Made by a program: the position numbers and the translations under genes. DNA of 64,000 nt from contig JAEUUF010000002.1 of assembly GCA_016787645.1 (NCBI GenBank), positions 248,001 to 312,000 on the forward strand, given 5' to 3'. Positions 1 to 9,346 of the stretch are shown one piece after another; within the stretch, counting starts at the first letter, position 1, and each line of letters starts with the position of its first letter. Source of the DNA: Cyclobacteriaceae bacterium (GTDB taxonomy: Bacteria; Bacteroidota; Bacteroidia; Cytophagales; Cyclobacteriaceae). The notes under the pieces were generated by a model, which worked only from the letters and a program-made list of their open reading frames with translations, searched no databases and had not been told where the DNA came from.

Positions 1-64
1 CAGGTCCATAGGATTGACAGCTAGAATTGACCTGAAATTAGGTAATTCTGATCAAAGTGCATCA

Positions 65-880
65 TTAAAAATAGAGCCAGTGAAAACGAAGTCCACGGCT
101 GGAAACCTCCAGCGTGGGTGCCGGCACCTTGATGATGTTGACAACGTAAAGGAAAGTGCCAAGTGCCCTGGAGGAAGTCTTCACATGACTGAAATCAAGG
201 TCAATGGAAAGGAAATACTTCCGATCCGGGTGAAGTTGCGCGGCCTCGTTCTGATGTACCCTGCCGAAGATCATACCATCAGCCCCGATGCCCACGGCAA
301 GGTTGAGCCAGCGGGGGAGCGGTAACCAGGGTACATGCCCGCTGTACCAAAAAGTCTGGCCGTTGTAGTCCTTCAATACCTGCTCCAGGAATCCATCGCC
401 AAGCAGTTCAGGACGAAGTGGTGCAAACGAGGTGGGGTGAAATGAAAACTTAGGCCAGACCAGGATTCTTTTCCAGAAGATTTGCTGCCCAAGGAAAACC
501 AACGCCCCTGCTCCATTCGCCAGGATGTCGAACAGTGAAGCACCGTAGGCCACGGAAAATCCATCAAAGACTTCAATGCCGGAGACCAGGAAAAACCCGA
601 GCAAGGCCCCGGCGCGGGAAGCCTCCGGGTCACCCAGCTTCGCCCATCGGAACAGTCGGGCCGCCAACACGCACGTGTGGAAGGTCCAGAACAGGTGAGC
701 CACTTTGTCCATCTGTTGCCATTCAGGCCAATCATTGAACAAGTGAAAGCTGGAGGTCCACTGAGAAGAGTACCATGCGGTGCCTAAAGCCAGCATGATC
801 AAGGCATAGATTCCCAGGGAAAGGAATAGCACCAGGCGAACTCGCCATTTTCGATCATGGTTTTCTGATGGAGGAATCAC
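65..880 (-). CDS. DUF2279 family membrane-associated protein
   Basis: 271 residues of a family found widely in Bacteroidota and annotated DUF2279 (predicted periplasmic or membrane protein); no reaction is known. An N-terminal hydrophobic segment (about residues 13-35) is followed by a D-K-x-x-H motif (MDKVAH, about residue 58) and further hydrophobic stretches, typical of the family. The start is GTG, only 12 bases after the stop of the tamB-like gene, so the two are probably one transcript. This suggests an envelope role, but that is inference from position. The reading frame is intact and ends 64 bases from the window edge. Confidence 0.75.
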   Translation of the reverse strand: MIPPSENHDRKWRVRLVLFLSLGIYALIMLALGTAWYSSQWTSSFHLFNDWPEWQQMDKVAHLFWTFHTCVLAARLFRWAKLGDPEASRAGALLGFFLVSGIEVFDGFSVAYGASLFDILANGAGALVFLGQQIFWKRILVWPKFSFHPTSFAPLRPELLGDGFLEQVLKDYNGQTFWYSGHVPWLPLPRWLNLAVGIGADGMIFGRVHQNEAAQLHPDRKYFLSIDLDFSHVKTSSRALGTFLYVVNIIKVPAPTLEVSSRGLRFHWLYF

Positions 881-892
881 GGGTACGGAAAG

Positions 893-3800
893 CTACTTGT
901 TTCCTTTTGGGTCCTCGTTCTCATCTGCCAGCGCCGGATTCAGTTCAAGCTCACGCCGCCGCCGCTCGCGGGCCGACATCAGCAACTCGCTGAACGTGTT
1001 GAAGTTCTCCGTGTACATCAGGCTTGTACCCGTGGTAACGGCTGCAGTTTGGGTATTAAGTGAACTTTGAAGCTGGTTCACGTTTGACCGGCTGTACATC
1101 TTCACCTTGAATTTTCCATCAGGCGTTAAGAGATAGTCAACTGTCCAGTCACCGGCAATGGTGGCCAATTCAGACCGGTTGGGCTGGTTGCCACCGAAAC
1201 TGCCATCCTTGCTGACGCGCAGACGACCGCCAAGGAAGGAGTAGGAGAGCCTCAGTTGGAATGTATTGAACGCTTCGGCATCGAGGGTCCCCAGGTCAAG
1301 ATCTATCTCCAGGTTCTCATCGACCTGGCTGAGCCAATAGCTGAGTTGGTTGGAAAGCAATTCGCTCACGCTGTTATAAAGGGTGGAACTGCCGGCGCTG
1401 GTCGCAAACTGGTTGGGTGGCGACAGGCGGCGGAGCACAATCAGGCTGAACACCTGCATCTTTAATTCATTTTCGTCCAGTTTGGTTTTGAAGGCTTCAA
1501 ACTCGAATCGCAGCCGTACGGACCGGCCATCTGCTGTGATTACGTTGTCAGGAAGATCACGGGCGGCCAGGTCAAAATTGAGCTGGGGCGATAGCATCAT
1601 GCCTTCGAGTTTAAGGAGTACCTCCACGGGGTATTTTCGTCGGATGGCCGGATCGGTGGCCAACGACTGATCCTGGAGGACGGGAGCCATGGAGGTCAAC
1701 TGCCGGTAACTGGCGGTGATGTTCAGGGTAGCTTCATACGGGTCGCCATACCACGCGATGTGGCTGCCGGGTTTGATCTGAAATTCTTTATTGATGATGT
1801 CATAGAGGGTAAAATTGTAAGCACCCTCCGTAAAGTCGACACGGCCGAACATGTTAAACTCGCCTTTGGTGTCCACCTGGAGCCTCAGGTCCCCTCGTCC
1901 TCTGCCGCGGATAATATCCCCCGATTTGATGTCGAAAATAATCTCCGTATAGGCATCGGGCGTGACATCAATATTCAAGTCCAGGGTAATGCCGGAAAGC
2001 TCCCGACGGGGCGCGGGTGCCTTGCGCTGTGCCTTAATATGTTGAGTGAACGAAACAAATTCGATAAATTCCTTCTTCTCCTGCGACGATCCGGTGGTAC
2101 CGAGCGGCAGCGATATCCGCGTATTCCGGTTGGTCACTGCAGTCGACGAAATCTTGAGGTTGTTCACCGGACCGACGATACTCAGCGTCCCGGTGCCAAA
2201 TGCCTGTCCATAAAAAAGTTCATTGTCCCGGATATTGGTATTGAGCAGTTGAAAATTGGTGAATGACGCGTCCAGTTTAACGGTCATTCTGGAAAAGTTG
2301 CGGTGCGTGATCTGCCCTTGGAGTTTGGAGGTGTTTCGGAATACATCAGTGAGGGTGAATCCCTTGAACTGAATTTCGGTGGGTGTCAAAGCTATGGTGC
2401 CGCTGACTTTATAAAGCGTCTTCAGGTAATCGATCAGGATTTGGCCATTATTTAGCTTGGCTTCACCGGTAATCCGGGGCTCACTGAAGGTGCCACGGAT
2501 ATCGTATTCACCGGTGAGTGTTCCATCCAATTGGGAGAATAAACCACGGACCACGGGTTCGATCAATTGGACACTGGCCCCCGCAAGAATGGCTTTGGCC
2601 CTCAAGGGGCTTGCCGCGTCGCCGGGATTATAAAATCCTTCAATATCAAGAATGCGATTGTCGAGACGATCAACCTTAAGGTCAATGTTGAAATATCCTG
2701 TAACCGGGTCCAGCATGTTATTGCCCCTAACTTCGCCCACGAGAAACTTATTGATGGTGAGCGAGTCGATTTCGAGACTGTTCTCGATGAATAGGTCATC
2801 GTACATGTCTTTGCCAATGACTTTGGCATTAAGCGTTCCGCCAAATTTTTCCGAACTGTAGAAGTTGAGCAAGGCGAGGTTGAGGTCACGGATATCAATG
2901 ACCAGGCTCTTGGTGGAGTCCATGGAAATAAACCCGTCGATCTTCACGGACTGATTGTCGTGGAAGAATCCCACATGGTTGAGGCTCCACTCCTTTCCTT
3001 TTACCAGTGTATAATTCTGACCATGAGTTTCCCAGTCTTCGCCCAACAGGCGGATGACGGACGGCAGCAGCTTGATCTTGGTGCTGTCGTCCAGGAAATC
3101 GATCTCGGTGTTTAACCTCACCTGGTTGTCGTACCCAACCTGTTCTGCGTCCAAGCGCAAGTCAATGTGATTGAGGTTCCAGATGCCTTCGACAAAGAGG
3201 TCTTTGGTGGTCATGTTCTTGTTGAGCACTTGTCGGTCGGAGATGACGGTAAGTTGGGCGAGGACCTGGGTGCTATCCCGGATCTTGGAGCCGTTAAACT
3301 CGATCTCGTTCTGGTAGAATTTCTTGCCGGCGTACTCCACACTGTCGATCAAGGTGAGGATATGCAACCGCGAGGTGGTGCTGTTCGAGAATTCACCCTG
3401 GATATTTGTCTCGGGCGAGACGAGGAGTTTGACATCCAGCATATCAAACAGCGGGTTGGCGTCATGAACCCGGATGCCAATTTTTGCCTTGTAGCTCTGG
3501 TCCGAGGCGGTCTTGGTGGCGTAATATGACTCGATAGCATCGGGATCGTTGCGAATGTTTAAAAGAAACTCATCGATTAATGTCCGGATATCCTTGAACA
3601 TCGTGGAGTAATAAAAATTGCCCGTGAGCTCAAGGTCGGCCAACGAACTGCGCATGGTCAGCGATCGTCCATCGGTGTGTTTTTCTGAAATAATGCGGAT
3701 CGAATCGAGGGTGATGGATTCGTCCTTGAACTTCATCAGGGTGTTCCGGAACAAGGCCGTTCCGATAATCGAATCCAATTGCAGGCCGCGGCTGTCAATG

Positions 3801-5473
3801 TCCACGTACGATTTCAGGAAGAACGCTTGCCGGGTGAGGTTCAACTCATGGAATAAAGCCGTGTCCAACCGGGCTTTGATATTGATCAGGTCTATGTTTT
3901 TTCGGAGGTCGATGGACCCATCCATGCTGAATTGCAAGTTGGGATCATCGATGGTCAGGTTACCTTGGAAATATTCGTTTGCAAAGCGGGCATTGGAATG
4001 AATGTTGGAGTAGTTGTATCCCCGGATGCCGATCGAGGAGATTTCACCCTTGAGTACAAAGTCGGCATTGTCCTTCGAAAACCCTTTGCCGTTGATGTTG
4101 CCTTTCAGATTAACCTGCTGGAAGTTGACCGTGTCCTTGAAGAATTGGCCCAATTGGAAATCCGCGAGCGTGAGGTTTCCGCGGTAAGAGGAAAGTCCCA
4201 GGTTGCCTTCACTGATCTTGTAGTTGATATCGGAAGTAATGCGGCCGAGGCGGGTGTTCAGGCTGCCGTCTGCCACAAAATCATTAGGGAAGCCAAGGAA
4301 GTTGCCGTTTAGCTGAATCCGTCCCAGGGGGATGAGTGCGTTGTTGACATAATCCGGAAACAGGAAGGCAAGGTCGGAACCGTATACCACAGAGGGTTTG
4401 AGCCGGAGATTGATGAACGTTTCCAGAATGGAGGGCAGCCCATCCATTTCGAGGCTGCCTGAGACGGTGGTGGAACCCAGTGAGACTTCCATGGGCCGGA
4501 AGGTGAACCGGCTGATCTTTCCCCGGAAGTGTCCGCTGAGCGCAACGGTTTCTTTCCAGGTATCAAGGCCGCGCGCAAAGTGCGAAATATCTTCAGGGTG
4601 CAGCCGCGTGTCCTTCAGCCGGGCGTCGATTGTGACGAGGTTGACGAAGTCACCCAGATCACGCTGGCTGTTATAGCGCAGGATGACAGTATCCGAGACA
4701 TGACTTTGAAGGGTGGAAAGATCGATGCCCAGGAATTCCATCGAGGTTTGGCAGATCCGGAAATACGTGCGAAGGTTGGAGATGGTCAGGTTTGTCTTTT
4801 CCTCCTTGATGCGCAGCGAGGTTACGTTAAATTGTATGGTATCCCCGATCACCTGGAAATTATTGAGATTCCCGTCGTCCACTGAAACGCGGAAATGGTT
4901 GGGGTCGAACCCCCTCGTCACCGAATCCGCGTCGGATTGATGAAGGGAAAAACGCGACTGTTGTATAATTACTTCCCCGATGTTGAATTTTCCGCCACCC
5001 CGTTTGGTGGTGTCCGCGCCGGAAGAGAACTGCTTACCGATCTCCGCGATAAAAACATCGATGTTCAGTTCTTTCGTGGAGTCGCTGGTCGGGATGGTCA
5101 CCAGGTTGACGACTCCTTCCTGCAGCAAAACGGCATCAATGTTGATGTTCCTGCCTTTGATCAGCGATTCCAGTGTGAAGTTGACATACAACCGGCCGGC
5201 TTCGATGAGCGTGTTTTGCTGCGGGTCGGTGATGTTCAGCTCGGTGATTTCAAGCCGGTCGTACCAAAGGAGATAGAACCGGTCATATTCGATCGTAAAT
5301 CCAGAAACCCGGGAGAATCCGTCAGTTACTCGCTTGAGGAGGGTTTTCTGAACGGCGGGAATCTGGAGGATGCTGAACCCGACCACCAGTACAACCAAGG
5401 TTCCGAACAGGCCATACACGATGATCCGTTTCAGCCATTGCAGAACCTTAATTTTAATAACTTGCCAGACCAT
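893..5473 (-). CDS. tamB: TamB-like translocation/assembly module protein
   Basis: 1526 residues. One membrane anchor lies near the N terminus (about residues 15-38), followed by a very long repetitive beta-rich region (AsmA/DUF748-like) and a C-terminal TamB/DUF490 domain (roughly the last 400 residues, ending in a charged tail). TamB proteins span the periplasm and are thought to move lipid or help outer-membrane protein assembly; the assignment rests on length, architecture and the C-terminal pattern. The start codon lies only 10 bases from the divergent tsaD start. The downstream DUF2279 gene follows at 12 bases, forming a likely two-gene unit. No partner TamA gene is adjacent, although a BamA-like barrel is encoded at 39327-40547. 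Confidence 0.88.
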   Translation of the reverse strand: MVWQVIKIKVLQWLKRIIVYGLFGTLVVLVVGFSILQIPAVQKTLLKRVTDGFSRVSGFTIEYDRFYLLWYDRLEITELNITDPQQNTLIEAGRLYVNFTLESLIKGRNINIDAVLLQEGVVNLVTIPTSDSTKELNIDVFIAEIGKQFSSGADTTKRGGGKFNIGEVIIQQSRFSLHQSDADSVTRGFDPNHFRVSVDDGNLNNFQVIGDTIQFNVTSLRIKEEKTNLTISNLRTYFRICQTSMEFLGIDLSTLQSHVSDTVILRYNSQRDLGDFVNLVTIDARLKDTRLHPEDISHFARGLDTWKETVALSGHFRGKISRFTFRPMEVSLGSTTVSGSLEMDGLPSILETFINLRLKPSVVYGSDLAFLFPDYVNNALIPLGRIQLNGNFLGFPNDFVADGSLNTRLGRITSDINYKISEGNLGLSSYRGNLTLADFQLGQFFKDTVNFQQVNLKGNINGKGFSKDNADFVLKGEISSIGIRGYNYSNIHSNARFANEYFQGNLTIDDPNLQFSMDGSIDLRKNIDLINIKARLDTALFHELNLTRQAFFLKSYVDIDSRGLQLDSIIGTALFRNTLMKFKDESITLDSIRIISEKHTDGRSLTMRSSLADLELTGNFYYSTMFKDIRTLIDEFLLNIRNDPDAIESYYATKTASDQSYKAKIGIRVHDANPLFDMLDVKLLVSPETNIQGEFSNSTTSRLHILTLIDSVEYAGKKFYQNEIEFNGSKIRDSTQVLAQLTVISDRQVLNKNMTTKDLFVEGIWNLNHIDLRLDAEQVGYDNQVRLNTEIDFLDDSTKIKLLPSVIRLLGEDWETHGQNYTLVKGKEWSLNHVGFFHDNQSVKIDGFISMDSTKSLVIDIRDLNLALLNFYSSEKFGGTLNAKVIGKDMYDDLFIENSLEIDSLTINKFLVGEVRGNNMLDPVTGYFNIDLKVDRLDNRILDIEGFYNPGDAASPLRAKAILAGASVQLIEPVVRGLFSQLDGTLTGEYDIRGTFSEPRITGEAKLNNGQILIDYLKTLYKVSGTIALTPTEIQFKGFTLTDVFRNTSKLQGQITHRNFSRMTVKLDASFTNFQLLNTNIRDNELFYGQAFGTGTLSIVGPVNNLKISSTAVTNRNTRISLPLGTTGSSQEKKEFIEFVSFTQHIKAQRKAPAPRRELSGITLDLNIDVTPDAYTEIIFDIKSGDIIRGRGRGDLRLQVDTKGEFNMFGRVDFTEGAYNFTLYDIINKEFQIKPGSHIAWYGDPYEATLNITASYRQLTSMAPVLQDQSLATDPAIRRKYPVEVLLKLEGMMLSPQLNFDLAARDLPDNVITADGRSVRLRFEFEAFKTKLDENELKMQVFSLIVLRRLSPPNQFATSAGSSTLYNSVSELLSNQLSYWLSQVDENLEIDLDLGTLDAEAFNTFQLRLSYSFLGGRLRVSKDGSFGGNQPNRSELATIAGDWTVDYLLTPDGKFKVKMYSRSNVNQLQSSLNTQTAAVTTGTSLMYTENFNTFSELLMSARERRRRELELNPALADENEDPKGNK

Positions 5474-5483
5474 TTAGATCATT

Positions 5484-6503
5484 ATGGGGCCAACGATCCT
5501 TGCTATCGAATCATCGTGCGACGAAACGTCCGCCTCCGTGATCAGCAACGGCAAGGTACTCAATAATATTATAGCCTCGCAAAATGTGCACCACAAATAC
5601 GGTGGTGTGGTGCCTGAACTCGCGTCACGCGCACATCAGCGAAAAATAATTGATGTGGTGGACGAAGCGATGACCAGCGCCGGCGTGAAACCGACCAACC
5701 TTGACGCGGTGGCGTTTACACGTGGACCCGGTCTCATGGGCGCCTTACTCGTGGGTGGATCTTTCGCCAAAGGTCTCGCCTGGGCAGCCGGTCTCCCGCT
5801 CATCGATGTGGATCATATGCAAGCCCACATCCTGGCTCACTTCATAGACGATCCTGTGCCATCGTTTCCATTCCTCTGCCTTACCGTGAGCGGCGGCCAT
5901 ACACAACTGGTGGTCGTACGCGATTACCTCGACATGGAAATCATTGGTGAAACCCAGGATGACGCGGCTGGTGAAGCGTTCGACAAGGCGGCTAAAATCA
6001 TGGGACTTCCTTACCCCGGTGGACCTCTTATCGACCGTTATGCCCGGGAAGGCAACCCCGATCGCTTTCGTTTCCCGGATACCGATATGCCCGGGCTTGA
6101 CTTCTCGTTCAGTGGTATCAAGACTGCTTTCCTTTATTTCATCCGCGATCATGTGGCGGCAGATCCTGCTTTTGTGGAAAGGAACTTGCCGGATATTTGC
6201 GCCAGCCTGCAGGCAAAACTCATTCGCATGTTGTTGGACCGGCTTGAGCAGGCCAGCCGTCAAACCGGCATCAGGGAAATTGCGCTGGCCGGTGGTGTAT
6301 CGGCCAACTCAGGACTGCGCGAAGCACTTCGGGAACGGGCGGCAAAGCAAGGGTGGAATATTTTTGTTCCGGAGTTGGCGTATTGCACAGATAATGCAGC
6401 CATGATTGCCATGGCAGCTCACTTCAAGTTTCTCAATGGACAATTTGCTCCGGCCGACATCGCCCCGGTTCCTAATCTCCATTTCGCTACTCACCACGAA
6501 TGA
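5484..6503 (+). CDS. tsaD: tRNA N6-adenosine threonylcarbamoyltransferase TsaD
   Basis: 339 residues, normal length for the family. TsaD transfers the threonylcarbamoyl group to A37 of ANN-decoding tRNAs, with TsaB and TsaE as partners. Visible motifs are the N-terminal ATPase signature ESSCDETSASV, the metal-binding HMQAHILAH, the SGGHTQL nucleotide loop, DDAAGEAFDKAAK, and the C-terminal TDNAAMIA. The gene overlaps the following thioesterase gene by four bases (ATGA), so they are translationally coupled. Its own promoter must lie inside the first codons of the divergent tamB-like gene because only 10 bases separate the two starts. Confidence 0.97.
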   Translation: MGPTILAIESSCDETSASVISNGKVLNNIIASQNVHHKYGGVVPELASRAHQRKIIDVVDEAMTSAGVKPTNLDAVAFTRGPGLMGALLVGGSFAKGLAWAAGLPLIDVDHMQAHILAHFIDDPVPSFPFLCLTVSGGHTQLVVVRDYLDMEIIGETQDDAAGEAFDKAAKIMGLPYPGGPLIDRYAREGNPDRFRFPDTDMPGLDFSFSGIKTAFLYFIRDHVAADPAFVERNLPDICASLQAKLIRMLLDRLEQASRQTGIREIALAGGVSANSGLREALRERAAKQGWNIFVPELAYCTDNAAMIAMAAHFKFLNGQFAPADIAPVPNLHFATHHE

Positions 6504-6901
6504 AAAGAATCTACGAGAAGGGAGATCAGAAAATCTACCGTAAGACCATAGCCCAGGAAGACCTGGCCGCATTCCATGGAAGTGTATTGCACGCCGTTTA
6601 CGCTACCTTTGCGCTCGCACGGGACTTTGAATGGTCGTCCCGGTTATTTTTTATTGACATGAAAGAGGATGACGAAGAAGGGGTGGGAACGTTTCTGCAA
6701 ATCTATCACCGAAGCCTCGCCTTTGCCGGGGAAGAAGTAGTGATCACAGCCACCGTGGATAAAATTGAAGGCAACGAGCTACTGTGCCACATTGAGGCCA
6801 GGGTGGGTGACCGCCTGATTGCAGATGGCGTCACCGGGCAGCGTATGCTCAAGAAGGAACGACTGAATGCCCTGCTCAAAAAGACTGGTCATGGCGGCTG
6901 A
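6500..6901 (+). CDS. Hot-dog fold acyl-CoA thioesterase-like protein
   Basis: 133 residues with the pattern of the fluoroacetyl-CoA/4-hydroxybenzoyl-CoA thioesterase (hot-dog) superfamily: a central F-x-Q-I-Y-H-R-S-L-A-F strand and a C-terminal V-x-G-Q-R-M-L strand. It probably hydrolyses or binds an acyl-thioester; the substrate cannot be told. It starts inside the tsaD stop (ATGA overlap) and its end overlaps smpB by 11 bases, so it sits in a tightly packed tsaD-thioesterase-smpB operon. Confidence 0.75.
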   Translation: MKRIYEKGDQKIYRKTIAQEDLAAFHGSVLHAVYATFALARDFEWSSRLFFIDMKEDDEEGVGTFLQIYHRSLAFAGEEVVITATVDKIEGNELLCHIEARVGDRLIADGVTGQRMLKKERLNALLKKTGHGG

Positions 6902-7352
6902 ACGATTTTCGAAGACCGTAAATATTAGAAACAAGCAAGCTTCATTCGGCTATGAGCTGCTGGACACCTACGTCGCCGGGATGGTGCTGAAAGGCACGGA
7001 GATAAAATCCGTTCGCGAAGGGAAAGTCAACCTGACGGATGGCTATGTGTATTTTCACAACGAAGACGCGTTTGTTAAAGGCATCAACATTTCTCCCTTC
7101 ACCCAGGGAACACACTATAACCACGAGGCGGCCCGTGATCGGAAATTGCTCTTGAAAAAGAGCGAGATCAAGCGGCTTAAGGCGCGTTCGGAAGAGAAGG
7201 GCCTTACGATCGTTCCAACCCGCCTGTTCATCAACGACCGTGGGTATGCTAAACTCGAGATTGCCCTGGCGCGCGGCAAAAAAATTCACGACAAACGAGA
7301 GAGCATCAAAGAGCGGGATGTGCGTCGTGAATTGCAGCGCATCAAATTTTAA
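6891..7352 (+). CDS. smpB: SsrA-binding protein SmpB
   Basis: 153 residues. SmpB binds tmRNA and carries it to stalled ribosomes in trans-translation. The family core is clear: NKQASFGYELLDTYVAGMVLKGTEIKS near the N terminus, the GYAKLEIALARGKK strand, and the basic C-terminal tail (HDKRESIKERDVRRELQRIKF) that folds into the mRNA channel. I chose the ATG at 6891; an upstream in-frame start at 6867 would add eight non-family residues and lie deeper inside the preceding gene. No tmRNA gene is visible in the window. Confidence 0.96.
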   Translation: MAAERFSKTVNIRNKQASFGYELLDTYVAGMVLKGTEIKSVREGKVNLTDGYVYFHNEDAFVKGINISPFTQGTHYNHEAARDRKLLLKKSEIKRLKARSEEKGLTIVPTRLFINDRGYAKLEIALARGKKIHDKRESIKERDVRRELQRIKF

Positions 7353-7367
7353 ACTAGTTTGGGAGTC

Positions 7368-8156
7368 ATGGCCACGCTGGATTTCGGTGTTTGCAGGTTG
7401 TCGGTAATACCTGTCCGGAAGGACCCCGGTCATTCTTCGGAACAAGTCACACAACTTCTTTTTGGTGATCACTATGAGGTGATCGATCAGTCCTCCGACA
7501 AGCAATGGATTCAAATTCGCATTTACGCAGATCATTGCCAAGGATGGATCGACCACCGCCAGCATCATGCGATCTCCGAAGAATACTTTCAGCAGATCAA
7601 CAAGACCGATTATAAGATCACGACGGACATCGCTTCGCCGGTGCTTTTCAAAAAAATGCCATTGACCATTGTCATGGGAAGTATCGTGCCGATTTCCAGT
7701 TCGGAACTTTTCAAGATTGAGGAGCAGTTTGCGTTTAACGGAGAATCGAAGGGCCTGGGGCAACGAAGGGATGCCGAGTTTGTGCGCCTTACTGCCCGCA
7801 AGTATCTGGCGGCTCCCTTTCAATGGGGTGGCAAGAGCCCATTCGGCATTGACCATACGGGATTGGTGCAAATGGTCTTTCGCATTGCGGGATATCCGCT
7901 GCCTCGCAACCTGCGCGAATTGATGGCGCAGGGTAAGAAACTCACTTCTTTCAGTGAAGGGCGTGCCGGGGATGTGGCGTTCTTTACTTCCAAAGGCAAT
8001 ACCCCGACACATTGTGGTATCCTGGTTGGAGAAGACAAGATCATTCATGCTGCGGGACAGGTGCGGATGGACATGATCAACGAAGAGGGGATTATCGTTC
8101 CTGAAACAAAGGTTTACACGCACTTCCTGCATTCCATCCGCCGGGTGATCTCCTGA
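7368..8156 (+). CDS. NlpC/P60-like protein with the catalytic Cys replaced by His
   Basis: 262 residues: an SH3b-like N-terminal part (about 1-75), a second SH3-like middle part, and a C-terminal NlpC/P60 domain (about 135-262). Active family members are gamma-D-glutamyl-diamino acid peptidases using a Cys-His pair. Here the nucleophile motif, normally D-C-S-G, reads D-H-T-G (His163, codon CAT at 7854-7856), while the later T-H-x-G-I histidine and IIHA are kept. No signal peptide is evident. It follows smpB by 15 bases. ATG 7368 is preferred over TTG 7359. It may be a non-catalytic wall-binding homologue. Confidence 0.85.
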   Translation: MATLDFGVCRLSVIPVRKDPGHSSEQVTQLLFGDHYEVIDQSSDKQWIQIRIYADHCQGWIDHRQHHAISEEYFQQINKTDYKITTDIASPVLFKKMPLTIVMGSIVPISSSELFKIEEQFAFNGESKGLGQRRDAEFVRLTARKYLAAPFQWGGKSPFGIDHTGLVQMVFRIAGYPLPRNLRELMAQGKKLTSFSEGRAGDVAFFTSKGNTPTHCGILVGEDKIIHAAGQVRMDMINEEGIIVPETKVYTHFLHSIRRVIS

Positions 8157-8170
8157 CCTACGCAACCTCC

Positions 8171-8201
8171 TTGCAGAATCAAGGGAATGGGTTTATCTTT
8201 T
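8171..8201 (+). promoter_or_regulatory. Candidate Bacteroidota promoter for the HNH gene
   Basis: TTG at 8171-8173, a 20-base spacer, then TATCTTTT at 8194-8201. This is close to the Bacteroidota vegetative consensus (TTTG, 19-21 bases, TAnnTTTG). The ATG follows within five bases of the -7 element, so the transcript would have almost no leader. Found by eye only. Confidence 0.35.
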
Positions 8202-8205
8202 CACC

Positions 8206-8700
8206 ATGGATAGTCGTGTGCTTGTATTAAACCAGGACTTCAGCCCGCTGATGGTCTGCTCGGTAGAGCGGGCCTTTGTGCTGGTGTACCTGAACAAGAG
8301 CGAAATGATCCGTACCGCCAACGGTCACCAGTTGCGGAGCATCAGCCGCAGTTTCCCGATGCCCTCCGTCATCCGCCTCAACCGCTATGTGCATGCGCCC
8401 TACAAAGGCGTAACCCTTACCCGGCAGAATATCTTCAAGCGCGACAACTTTGAGTGTGTGTACTGCGGCACGCGGCGTGAGTTGACGCTGGACCATGTCA
8501 TGCCCACGTCGCGCGGGGGTTCCCACAGCTGGACTAACCTGGTGACGGCCTGCAAACGGTGTAATACCCGGAAGGGTGACTACACTCCCGAGGAGGCTGA
8601 AATGGTGATGCGACACAATCCCTTCAAACCTTCGTATACGCTTTTCCTTCGCGATCTCAGTGGTATGAACCAGCGCGAATGGGATGAATTCCTGGCCTGA
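8206..8700 (+). CDS. HNH endonuclease
   Basis: 164 residues. The C-terminal HNH domain shows a zinc-binding C-V-Y-C pair (FECVYCGTRREL), the HNH-type LDHVMPTSRGG motif, an N-L-V-T-A-C segment with a second Cys pair (CKRCNTRKG), and the usual H-N-P tail. The N-terminal 60 residues (VLNQDFSPLMVCSVERAFVLVYLNKSEM) are typical of stand-alone bacterial HNH proteins of this length, which are widespread and of unclear role; they are not tied to a restriction system here. It starts 49 bases after the NlpC-like gene. Confidence 0.88.
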   Translation: MDSRVLVLNQDFSPLMVCSVERAFVLVYLNKSEMIRTANGHQLRSISRSFPMPSVIRLNRYVHAPYKGVTLTRQNIFKRDNFECVYCGTRRELTLDHVMPTSRGGSHSWTNLVTACKRCNTRKGDYTPEEAEMVMRHNPFKPSYTLFLRDLSGMNQREWDEFLA

Positions 8701-8725
8701 TCTTTTCCCTTCCTGATCATCGTCA

Positions 8726-8757
8726 TTGGTTTCCGTTTTGGAACAGGATAAACTTTG
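8726..8757 (+). promoter_or_regulatory. Candidate Bacteroidota promoter for the 8804 gene
   Basis: TTG at 8726-8728, a 20-base spacer, and TAAACTTTG at 8749-8757, one base longer than the TAnnTTTG consensus. It lies about 47 bases before the ATG at 8804, a plausible distance. Confidence 0.35.
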
Positions 8758-8803
8758 TCTGTGCAATTTCCTGTTGATCCATCGTTAATCAAACACTCAA
8801 CCT

Positions 8804-9340
8804 ATGAAACGTCTGCTCTGGTCATGGCTGGTGCTGTTGTCATCTGTCGTTGTTGGGCAGGATCTGCCCAAAAGTGAAATCACAGTTTCGGCGGGCTATC
8901 TTTTTGAAGGAGAAGTATATGTCTGGCAGCCCAACCGCTACGGATCCGTTGGCGAGTCCTTCATCCTCAAAGTGGATTATGTGGGATACTTTTCTGATTA
9001 CATCGGATTGGGAGGATACGTTACGTATGCCAATCCGTACTATTGGGCTTTCGAAAATGTCAGCATGGCGGAGCTTGGTCTCGTTGCCAAGGGTCGCTTC
9101 CGCGCCGGGGAGAAGTTCCTTATCAAGATTCCCGTTTATGTGGGGTACCGAAGCTATGGCGGAAATGCGGGAACAGGTTTAGCCATCAACCTGTCGGGAG
9201 TCTTGGAGTACCAGGGCGAAAAACTCCGACCGTTCCTCGATATAGGATTTTTGACCCAGCCGGCGGGCGGAAACGATGCTACTGAAATGACATTTGCTCC
9301 GATGTTCCAGGCCAGCGTGGGGCTTGCCTTCAAATTCTGA
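8804..9340 (+). CDS. Secreted small beta-barrel-like protein, function unknown
   Basis: 178 residues with a clear signal peptide (MKRLLWSWLVLLSSVVVGQ). The remainder is rich in aromatic and glycine residues in alternating strands (YVGYFSDYIGLGGYVTYANPYYWAF) and ends in a phenylalanine (VGLAFKF), as outer-membrane barrels often do. I do not recognise a named family. It converges with the histidine kinase gene, the two stops being six bases apart. Confidence 0.6.
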   Translation: MKRLLWSWLVLLSSVVVGQDLPKSEITVSAGYLFEGEVYVWQPNRYGSVGESFILKVDYVGYFSDYIGLGGYVTYANPYYWAFENVSMAELGLVAKGRFRAGEKFLIKIPVYVGYRSYGGNAGTGLAINLSGVLEYQGEKLRPFLDIGFLTQPAGGNDATEMTFAPMFQASVGLAFKF

Positions 9341-9346
9341 ATTGAA

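Noticed and set aside
4895-5566. 223-codon plus-strand frame running into tsaD
   Set aside because: It is antisense to the tamB-like gene and overlaps tsaD in another frame; the codon pattern follows the real genes.
6942-8165. 407-codon open frame on the minus strand
   Set aside because: It is antisense to smpB and the NlpC/P60-like gene, both of which match known families; its translation has no family pattern and no signal.
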